The notes beneath the pieces were generated by a model, which was given only the letters and a program-made list of their open reading frames with translations, was not told the DNA's origin and ran no database searches. DNA of 57,613 bases from Spirochaetaceae bacterium (lineage in GTDB: Bacteria; Spirochaetota; Spirochaetia; Treponematales; Rectinemataceae), in the NCBI GenBank assembly GCA_025355995.1, contig JANXYQ010000133.1, positions 1-57,613 of the forward strand, given 5' to 3'. Below, one piece after another: positions 51,885-57,613 of this stretch. How positions within the stretch are numbered: the stretch's first letter is position 1; every line of letters starts with the position of its first letter. The position numbers were made by a program, and so were the translations under genes.

Positions 51885-52565
51885 CTATTTCCCGCGCCAA
51901 GCGCGGATGGGGTCATAGAGGTCGGCCGCGAGGGGATGGTCCTTGAAAAGCGGGCGGATTACCAGGGAATTCGAGACCCTGTCGTACTCGAGCTCCAGGA
52001 GTGAGTCCGGGAAAACGGACGAGGAGCGATAGGTCCCGTCCCCGACCGCGAAGAGAGGGTAATAACCCATCGGTATCGCCGACAGCGGATCGCCGGGGAA
52101 ATACATCGCGAGGGTCCAGCCCCGCTTCTCGCAAGCCCGGATGGACGCGGTCATCGGCGGGTCGCCTATAGCCCACTCGCCCTCGTAGGGTGAGCTTCCC
52201 GCGCGGCTCCCCGCGACCCGCTTGTATTCAAGCCTCAGGGGCAGGCTCTCGCGGAGGAAGGAATCGCTCCCCTGCGCGAGGGAAATCGCCCGCAGCTTGG
52301 CCTGCGGCCAAAGCAGGACCTTGAGCTCGGAGCCGGAGTAGGCGTCGAGGTAATAGGCGGGCGTCGCGAAGCGACGCAAGAAGAGCCGACTCGAATCCGC
52401 CGCGTCCAGGGAAAAGAAACGAAGCCTATCCTGGGCGCCCGCGCGAAGGTTGACGAACCAATTCCCCTCGATGAGCTCCTTGGCGCCGGGGGCTTGGCAA
52501 TTCGCCGAGGCGATGCCGAGTCCCGCAAGGCAGGATACGAGGGCGATTACCGCGATCTTCCTCAT
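51885..52565 (-). CDS. Secreted protein of unknown function
   Basis: A 226-residue protein with a signal peptide (1-21, cleavage near SANC or ANCQA). The mature part is beta-rich (GNWFVNLRAGAQDRLRFFSL; SVFPDSLLELEYDRVSNSLVIRP), similar in style to lipocalin-like folds, but no family is recognised. Its start overlaps the stop of the previous gene (ATGA), making it the last gene of a three-gene secreted-protein operon (51885-53764). Confidence 0.72.
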   Translation of the reverse strand: MRKIAVIALVSCLAGLGIASANCQAPGAKELIEGNWFVNLRAGAQDRLRFFSLDAADSSRLFLRRFATPAYYLDAYSGSELKVLLWPQAKLRAISLAQGSDSFLRESLPLRLEYKRVAGSRAGSSPYEGEWAIGDPPMTASIRACEKRGWTLAMYFPGDPLSAIPMGYYPLFAVGDGTYRSSSVFPDSLLELEYDRVSNSLVIRPLFKDHPLAADLYDPIRAWRGK

Positions 52566-53224
52566 TTCTTCAGCTTCCTGAACCTGTAGAATTCCCAGGA
52601 GTCGAAGGCCGCCGGGTCGTAGACCGACAGCGACTTGAAGGGGACGGGCCCGCCGGAGGAAGCGAGGGGATTCACGACCGCGACGCGGGCCATCTCGCCC
52701 TCGGGCGTCCAGGCGATGCTCTTCTCGATCATCGGCGTATGGTCCAGGTAGGCGAGCATGACGAAAAGATCGGGCGATCCCTCGGCGGCTTGGGCTTCCT
52801 CGCTCGGTACGCGCCCGGCCACCCTTCCGTCCAGGCTCACGGCGAAACGCCCTCCCGACGCGAGGGAGAGCAGCTTGGCGATGGCGGCTCCGTCCAGGCA
52901 GACAAGGGCGCCGTAGATGTTCTCGGTATACAGCTTCTCCTTGCTCGCGAGCTCGTTGAGTGCCTCGGGAGTCGTCCTCTGCCCGGTCAGGGCGGAAATG
53001 ACGTTGGCGGCCGCGACGAGCGTGCCGCCGTAGTCGCCGAGGGTGACGGGATTCGTCGAGAACACGCCGAAGTGGTTGGCCAGCTCTGGGTCGGACTGGG
53101 CCAGCGCCATCAGCGCCTTGGCCCTGGCATCCGCGGGCGCTTGGGCGGCCGCCGGAGCGCTGCCGGGGGCCCAGGCGGCGGCGGAGAGCAGGGCGACGGC
53201 GAGCATGGCGTGCCTAAGAGCCAT
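52562..53224 (-). CDS. Secreted protein resembling a C39-like peptidase without its cysteine
   Basis: A 220-residue exported protein (signal peptide about 1-27). The segment TLGDYGGTLVAAANVISALTGQRTTPEALNELASKEKLYTENIYG resembles the N-terminal lobe of C39-like peptidases, which read xYGCAVTSxANVL ... TPEELN. Here Gly stands where the catalytic Cys would be, so protease activity is unlikely. The resemblance is a judgement by eye. The distal part has DLFVMLAYLDHTPMI. Second gene of a three-gene run; the ATGA overlap with the next gene is clear. Confidence 0.65.
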   Translation of the reverse strand: MALRHAMLAVALLSAAAWAPGSAPAAAQAPADARAKALMALAQSDPELANHFGVFSTNPVTLGDYGGTLVAAANVISALTGQRTTPEALNELASKEKLYTENIYGALVCLDGAAIAKLLSLASGGRFAVSLDGRVAGRVPSEEAQAAEGSPDLFVMLAYLDHTPMIEKSIAWTPEGEMARVAVVNPLASSGGPVPFKSLSVYDPAAFDSWEFYRFRKLKK

Positions 53225-53227
53225 GGC

Positions 53228-53764
53228 TCACTCCTTGCTGATATAGGTAAAGGAATCCAGGAGCTCGAGGAAGGCCGTGCGCTCGCGCTCCCGCTCTCTC
53301 GCGCTGCGGCAAAACAAGACGAAGATGAAATACGCGCCCTCGCCGTCGTAGTAGGCTATCGACTGGTAAAAGCCCTCGGTCGGATCGTCGAAATCCTTGA
53401 TGGTGAAATCGTATTTCACTCCGCTCGAGTAGGGCGCGAGGTCCTTCACGACGTTGGTGGGGTCGGTTTTCATGAACATCGTCTCGTCGGCTTCGATGAA
53501 ATCGCCGAAGCCCGCGGCCTCCCCCGCCTTCTTGCCCGTCGGGGTTATATACATATGGAGGCTCGAGGGGGAGAATTTCGTCCCCTGCTTGTAGAAGAGC
53601 CCCTGAACGCCTTGATGGCGGAGGGTGGTCGCGTCCCAGACCCAACCCTCGGGAGCGGAAACGAGGAAGGCCCAGCCCTTTCCTTCGATTAATCCGCCGG
53701 CCTGGGCGGAGAGAGATAGGGCCGTGAAGGCCATGCATAGGAATAGTGCCGCTTTCTTTTCCAT
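53228..53764 (-). CDS. Secreted protein of unknown function
   Basis: A 178-residue protein with a signal peptide (1-21, cleavage after LSAQA). ATG 53764 is chosen because AAGAGGAG lies just before it; a longer frame upstream has no signal peptide at its start. Mature segments such as GKGWAFLVSAPEGWVWD and YSSGVKYDFTIKDFDDPTEGFYQSIAYYDGEGAYFIFVLFCRSA suggest a beta-rich domain like those in secreted stress or host-contact proteins. No family is recognised. First gene of the three-gene run. Confidence 0.75.
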   Translation of the reverse strand: MEKKAALFLCMAFTALSLSAQAGGLIEGKGWAFLVSAPEGWVWDATTLRHQGVQGLFYKQGTKFSPSSLHMYITPTGKKAGEAAGFGDFIEADETMFMKTDPTNVVKDLAPYSSGVKYDFTIKDFDDPTEGFYQSIAYYDGEGAYFIFVLFCRSARERERERTAFLELLDSFTYISKE

Positions 53765-53792
53765 ATCTCCTCTTTTAGGCAGCGCCGACCCC

Positions 53793-53821
53793 TTAATACT
53801 TGTTCGTGGATGGATTATACT
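53793..53821 (+). promoter_or_regulatory. Candidate promoter for the DEAD-box helicase gene
   Basis: TTAATA, 17 bases, TATACT. If correct, transcription starts near 53828, after the in-frame ATG 53810, supporting ATG 53852 as the true start. Confidence 0.5.
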
Positions 53822-53851
53822 CGAACTATCTTCCGTACATCGAGCAAACAC

Positions 53852-55492
53852 ATGGAATTCCTAGAACTCAATCTTCATCCCGATCTTCAGAAGGGCATCT
53901 CCGACGCCGGTTTTACGACCTGCATGCCCGTCCAGGAAATGGTCTTCGCGCACTCCCTTTCCGGCGAGGACATCTACGCCCAGTCCCAGACTGGCACCGG
54001 CAAGACCGCCGCCTTCCTTATTTCCATTATGCAGCGAATAATGACCGATCCCGAGCTGCGTACCAGGAAGGTCCTCATCCTGACCCCGACCAGGGAACTG
54101 GCCCTGCAAATTGAATCCGATGCCAGGAAGCTCGGCAAGTACCTGCCGATCAGCACCGGGGCCTTCTACGGCGGCGTCAGCTACGGCCCCCAGGTCGACC
54201 TCCTCAGGGCAGACGTCCAGATCATCGTAGGCACGCCCGGTCGCGTCATCGACCTCCTCCAGCAGGGCAAGATGCTGTTCAAGGACGTCGGCTTCCTCGT
54301 CATCGATGAGGCGGACCGGATGTTCGACATGGGCTTCATCGACGACCTGCGCAAGCTGCTTCGCTACCTGCCCTCCGCCGAAGGGCGCCAAACCTACCTG
54401 TTCTCCGCCACCCTGGGCTTGCGGGTCAAGGACCTCGCTTGGGAGTACATGCGCAATCCCAAGGAAATCTCGATCGAGCCGGAGAACGTGACGGTCGAGC
54501 TCGTCACTCAGGAGCTCTACCACGTCGGGGGGCACGAGAAGCTGCCCCTCCTTCTCGGCCTCCTGGAGCGCGAGAAGCCTAAAAGCTGCCTCATATTCTG
54601 CAACCAGAAGTTCATGGTCGAGGAACTCGCGCGCCGGCTCAAGATCAACGGCTACGACTGCGAGTTCATAATGGGCGACCTGCCCCAAGCCAAGCGCACC
54701 GAAGTCATCGAGCGGCTCAAGGCGGGGCAGATCAGCATGCTCGTAGCCACCGACGTGGCCGCCCGCGGCCTGGACGTCGAGGCCCTCGACCTGGTCATCA
54801 ATTACGACGTCCCCGAGGACGCCGAGTCCTACGTCCACCGAATCGGCCGAACGGCGAGGGCGGGCAAGTCGGGCAAGGCCATCACCCTCGCCTGCGAGAA
54901 ATTCGTCTACGGCCTCTACGCGATAGAGAAGTACCTCGGCTTCAAAATCCCCGTCATATCCTTCGGCGACTCGATGCTGCTCGCGGACAGGAGCAGGGGC
55001 GTCCGCTTCTCGCGCGACCGCGGCGGAGAGGGGCGCAGCCGGGACTCCAGGCAGGGCGCCCGCGGCTATGGCGGCGGGAAGAGCGGATCCTACGCGGGCG
55101 GCAGGCCCGGCCCGGAGCGACGGGACGAGCCGCGCCGAGCGGCTCCGAGGCGCGAGGAAACTCGCCGGCCGGCGGAGGAAGGCAATCGCCAGCAGCCTCC
55201 TCGCGAGGGGCAGCGCCGACCTGCGGGAGAGGGCCAGCAGCGCCAGCCCCAACGCCAGGGCGAGGGCCAGAGGCAGCAGCAATCCGGGCAACGGCCGCCG
55301 CAGAGCGGGCAGAGGCCCCCCCAGGGCCAGCGGCAAGGGCAGGGACAAGGTCAACAGCGCCAGTCGCCGCAGCGGCAACAGGTACAGAAACCCCAGGCTC
55401 AGCGCGCGCCGGCGCAGGCTCCCAAGGCTTCCGTCCCCGCCAAGAAGACGGGGATTCTCGGCAAGATCAAGAGCCTATTCAAGAAGAGTTGA
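53852..55492 (+). CDS. DEAD-box RNA helicase with Arg/Gln/Gly-rich tail
   Basis: A 546-residue RNA helicase. The core (1-380) has Q-motif FTTCMPVQE, Walker A AQTGTGKT-like SQTGTGKT (45-52), PTRELA, TPGR, DEAD (152-155), SAT, and in the second domain ARGLDVE and YVHRIGRTARAG. Residues about 390-525 are low complexity, rich in Arg, Gln, Gly and Pro, with repeated QRQ/GQR units, followed by a Lys-rich end (KIKSLFKKS). It has no DbpA-type RNA-binding domain. Such tails bind RNA nonspecifically and may support condensates. ATG 53810 is the alternative start. Confidence 0.93.
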   Translation: MEFLELNLHPDLQKGISDAGFTTCMPVQEMVFAHSLSGEDIYAQSQTGTGKTAAFLISIMQRIMTDPELRTRKVLILTPTRELALQIESDARKLGKYLPISTGAFYGGVSYGPQVDLLRADVQIIVGTPGRVIDLLQQGKMLFKDVGFLVIDEADRMFDMGFIDDLRKLLRYLPSAEGRQTYLFSATLGLRVKDLAWEYMRNPKEISIEPENVTVELVTQELYHVGGHEKLPLLLGLLEREKPKSCLIFCNQKFMVEELARRLKINGYDCEFIMGDLPQAKRTEVIERLKAGQISMLVATDVAARGLDVEALDLVINYDVPEDAESYVHRIGRTARAGKSGKAITLACEKFVYGLYAIEKYLGFKIPVISFGDSMLLADRSRGVRFSRDRGGEGRSRDSRQGARGYGGGKSGSYAGGRPGPERRDEPRRAAPRREETRRPAEEGNRQQPPREGQRRPAGEGQQRQPQRQGEGQRQQQSGQRPPQSGQRPPQGQRQGQGQGQQRQSPQRQQVQKPQAQRAPAQAPKASVPAKKTGILGKIKSLFKKS

Positions 55493-56132
55493 TGCTCGAG
55501 CAATAATACGCGTACACGATCGGGGATACGCCCGCCCGCTCCGCCAGGGCCAGCATCGCCTCCTGGAGCAAAAGATACTGCTCCTCGGTCGCGACGAAGC
55601 CCGCGGGGACCGAGGCGGGGATCTCTATCGAGAAGTCCCGGTCTACGAGCTCGTCGATGCACAGCCTCAGCGGCCTCAGCGTGGATCCGTCGAGCGGCAC
55701 GTGGAGGAAGTCCCTGATCATGCTGGACCTGCAGGCTTCCGACTCGTTGATGGCCTTAAAAAGCTGGTCCACCGCCCTGAACGCCGAACCGAAGGGAAGC
55801 TTGGAGCGCCTGTCGGGAAAGCCGTTGCGCCAGGTGCGAAGCAGGTCGAGCCCCGTGCGGCGGACCAGGATGTCGAATTGCTCCTGGTTGATGACGTACC
55901 GGGCGCTCTTCACCATCCTGGGTACGCTCTCCCTCGCCCAGCGCCCATAGGTCTCCATGCTCCCCCCGCATTTGCGGGCGAGAGCCTTGATCCACGAGCT
56001 CTCGACGGACTCGCGGGCTATGGCCTCTGGGCTCGAGTCGGTGCAGGGGTAGTCGAAGGACGCGGCGAAATCCGATAGCGCCTTCGCCGCCTCGTCCGCG
56101 CCGGCGAAGGCCGCGAATCCCTCGCCTATCAT
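55479..56132 (-). CDS. Protein of unknown function
   Basis: A 217-residue soluble protein, mixed helical, with no signal peptide or known motif. Distinct stretches are SWIKALARKCGGSMETYGRWARE, LRTWRNGFPDRRSKLPFG and RPLRLCIDELVDRDFSIEI. Its last 14 bases overlap the convergent helicase 3' end, and its start overlaps the stop of the lipoprotein gene upstream (ATGA), so the two are coupled. Confidence 0.7.
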   Translation of the reverse strand: MIGEGFAAFAGADEAAKALSDFAASFDYPCTDSSPEAIARESVESSWIKALARKCGGSMETYGRWARESVPRMVKSARYVINQEQFDILVRRTGLDLLRTWRNGFPDRRSKLPFGSAFRAVDQLFKAINESEACRSSMIRDFLHVPLDGSTLRPLRLCIDELVDRDFSIEIPASVPAGFVATEEQYLLLQEAMLALAERAGVSPIVYAYYCSSINSS

Positions 56133-56614
56133 CGTTTCCTGTCCACGAGGCGCCGCGCGTCCTCGTCGGGCCCCTCGTATTTCTTCCGATCGTGCAAGGC
56201 AGCCCAGTAGGAGACGCCTCCGCCCTGGGCCGATATGCGCAGACCCCAGCTGCCGGGCTCCTTATCGTATTCCTTGCGGATCTCGCGTACGCCCGGCCCC
56301 TGGACCTCGAAGGACTCCGTGGTCCTGCCGTCGGGATGGTCCAGCTCGACGATGGCCTTGCCGCCCTCGACCCGGAGGTAGAGCTCGAGCTTGACCGGCC
56401 TATGGTTCAGCGAGAACGCGACGCTCGTACGGTCGTCCCGCCCTTCGACGAGGTTCGCGCTCTTCGACGAGAAGGAGTACCTCTCGCCGCAAGAGAGCGC
56501 GAGGGCGGCGAGCGCGAGGACGAGGGCCGGGACGCGCGCTAGCGGCGTCGCGCGGCTGCTGCCGGCGATGCCTCCCTCGTGCGGTAGGTTCAGGCCTTGG
56601 TTACCCCTAGGCAC
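56129..56614 (-). CDS. Small lipoprotein of unknown function
   Basis: A 161-residue protein with a hydrophobic stretch ending in lipobox LALSC (Cys42) after an unusually long, 24-residue hydrophilic N-region, so the real start may be downstream. The mature 119 residues look beta-rich (TSVAFSLNHRPVKLELYLRVEGGKAIVELDHPDG; GSWGLRISAQGGGVSYWAAL). No family is recognised. It lies 11 bases after the YitT gene and is translationally coupled to the next unknown gene. Confidence 0.7.
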   Translation of the reverse strand: MPRGNQGLNLPHEGGIAGSSRATPLARVPALVLALAALALSCGERYSFSSKSANLVEGRDDRTSVAFSLNHRPVKLELYLRVEGGKAIVELDHPDGRTTESFEVQGPGVREIRKEYDKEPGSWGLRISAQGGGVSYWAALHDRKKYEGPDEDARRLVDRKR

Positions 56615-56625
56615 TCCGTCCCCCC

Positions 56626-57513
56626 TTACTGCGCTCCCTTCCTGACGTTCTTGCCTATGACCTCGTGGACGTTGTGTATCGTGATGAAGGCGTCTTCGTC
56701 GATTCCTCTCACCGCGTTCTTTATCTTGGATATCTCGAGCCTGCGCACGATCACGTAGATGATATCCCTATCGGCTTTAGAGTAGCCGCCCATGCCTTTA
56801 AAAATCGTGATGCCCGCCTTTAGCCGCTCGAAAAGGAAATTCGAGATTTCCTGGGACTTGTCGGACACGATGAACAGCGCCTTCGATTCGTCGATGCCCT
56901 CGACCACGAGGTCGATGGCCTTGTACGCGATCAGGTAGGCGGCGACGGAGTAGAGGGCCCGATCCAAGCCGAACACGAGGCCGGCGACCGAGAAGATGAC
57001 GACGTTGAATCCCATGACGATCTCGCCGACAGAGAAGGGCACCCGCGAGGTGAGGATGATGGAGATTATCTCGGAGCCATCCAGGCAGGCCCCGTTCCGG
57101 ATTATGAGGCCGACGCCCGCCCCAAGGAGAATGCCGCCGAATACGGTCGCTAGGAAGAGGTCATTGGTTATGAGGCCGCTGGGCTCGAAGAGCGCGACCC
57201 AGACGGAAAATGAGGCGACAGCGTAGAGCGCCAGAAGGAGGAATCTTTTTCCAATGAGCTTGAGGCTCAGGGCCATGAAGGGGAGGTTGAAAGCGAAGAC
57301 CAGCACCGCCAGAGGCAAGGCGCCTAGGTAGCTGACGATGATGGCTATGCCGACGACGCCTCCGTCCAGTATCCGATTCGGGACGAGGAAGCGCTCGAGG
57401 GCGAAGGCTGCGAGTATCGCCCCTGCTTGTATGAAAAGGATATTGCCGAAAAGCCTGAGAGCTTGTTTCTTAAGGGCACCTCGAAAAACCAATAAATAAT
57501 CTTGTTTTCTCAT
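56626..57513 (-). CDS. YitT-family membrane protein with DUF2179 domain
   Basis: A 295-residue protein with five to six transmembrane helices (20-205) and a C-terminal cytoplasmic DUF2179 domain (about 210-290; SKALFIVSDKSQEISNFLFERLKAGITIFKGMGGYSKADRDIIYVIVRRLEISKIK). Motifs FLVPNRILDGGVVGIAIIV and GLIIRNGACLDGSEIISIIL are typical. DUF2179 is a predicted small-ligand binding domain, and the transported molecule is unknown. No ribosome site is visible before the ATG, so the start is uncertain. Confidence 0.92.
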   Translation of the reverse strand: MRKQDYLLVFRGALKKQALRLFGNILFIQAGAILAAFALERFLVPNRILDGGVVGIAIIVSYLGALPLAVLVFAFNLPFMALSLKLIGKRFLLLALYAVASFSVWVALFEPSGLITNDLFLATVFGGILLGAGVGLIIRNGACLDGSEIISIILTSRVPFSVGEIVMGFNVVIFSVAGLVFGLDRALYSVAAYLIAYKAIDLVVEGIDESKALFIVSDKSQEISNFLFERLKAGITIFKGMGGYSKADRDIIYVIVRRLEISKIKNAVRGIDEDAFITIHNVHEVIGKNVRKGAQ

Positions 57514-57613
57514 TGAATTAGAAAAAGGAATCTTCTACGACGAATCAGACAGTTCTGCAAAGCATTTTTCGACGGGCTACTTACCATGATTCTTCGGATG
57601 CCCAGCCCATGGG
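57514..57613. other. Upstream region of the YitT gene, window end
   Basis: A 100-base stretch, AT-richer than average, with no recognisable gene. It would hold the promoter of the minus-strand YitT gene, but no convincing -35/-10 pair was found. Confidence 0.4.

Noticed and set aside
53861-55378. 505-codon antisense frame under the helicase
   Set aside because: The leucine/alanine-rich translation mirrors the helicase coding strand and its repetitive tail. It lacks independent motifs or a ribosome site.
55190-55400. Possible tandem DNA repeat array
   Set aside because: It is the coding sequence of the helicase's Gln/Arg/Gly/Pro-rich tail. Units are irregular and not a CRISPR or satellite.

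Overview
The window is a GC-rich (roughly two thirds G+C by eye), densely packed bacterial chromosome segment with about 55 genes on both strands, many separated by a few bases or sharing ATGA/GTGA stop-start overlaps. The envelope genes (lipoproteins with lipoboxes, a LolA-like carrier, an outer-membrane beta-barrel) point to a diderm. The redox genes (rubrerythrin with N-terminal rubredoxin next to a Fur/PerR-type regulator, a C_GCAxxG_C_C protein, FAD:protein FMN transferase, a hemerythrin-tailed chemoreceptor) point to an anaerobe that senses and detoxifies oxygen. Together with the AroD-AroE fusion, the CBS/DRTGG family II pyrophosphatase and the abundance of c-di-GMP and chemotaxis proteins, this fits a free-living or gut Spirochaetota member. 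That assignment is an inference, not a proof.

Layout. 1-8.5 kb: 3' part of lexA, holA, then a minus-strand block with a GH13 glucosidase, a [2Fe-2S] ferredoxin, a GAF-GGDEF cyclase and purL/purQ. 8.5-16.7 kb: a large unknown membrane-anchored protein divergent from a plus-strand run (TPR lipoprotein, DHH phosphoesterase, TraB-like membrane protein, small coiled-coil protein, M23 peptidase, SEC-C protein and a frameshifted MutS-family gene). 16.7-22 kb: CBS/DRTGG pyrophosphatase, GH36 alpha-galactosidase, pth, then a gene graveyard (HNH-type remnant, frameshifted Uma2 gene). 21.8-27.3 kb: TauE/SafE and DHA2 transporters, the peroxide-stress pair rubrerythrin/Fur, a glutamine amidotransferase, Ada plus a cysteine-cluster protein, and tRNA-Leu(CAA). 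27.4-37.6 kb: an EAL phosphodiesterase, PAP2 phosphatase, ApbE, MBL hydrolase, a DbpA-type RNA-binding protein, aroDE, era and a SagB-type oxidoreductase. 37.9-43.2 kb: a five-gene envelope transport operon (ABC ATPase, two permeases, LolA-like protein, beta-barrel). 43.2-50.6 kb: a frameshifted secreted protein gene, a redox protein, Cache-GGDEF, pentapeptide repeat protein, MCP-hemerythrin, and a visibly AT-richer patch (YjjG nucleotidase, DUF1801, DUF1761, adenosine-specific kinase). 50.6-57.6 kb: a decayed short-chain dehydrogenase, a B3/4 protein, a three-gene secreted-protein operon, a DEAD-box helicase, unknown genes and a YitT-family membrane protein.

The most noteworthy points are the ABC/LolA-like/beta-barrel operon, the perfect inverted repeat overlapping the rubrerythrin promoter beside its likely repressor, a secreted protein that resembles C39-like peptidases but has Gly where Cys is expected, a stand-alone DbpA RNA-binding domain plus a helicase lacking one, hairpin-rich intergenic repeats, and several genes broken by one- or two-base indels, which may be real decay or residual assembly error. 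No CRISPR array, transposase, integrase or rRNA was seen.
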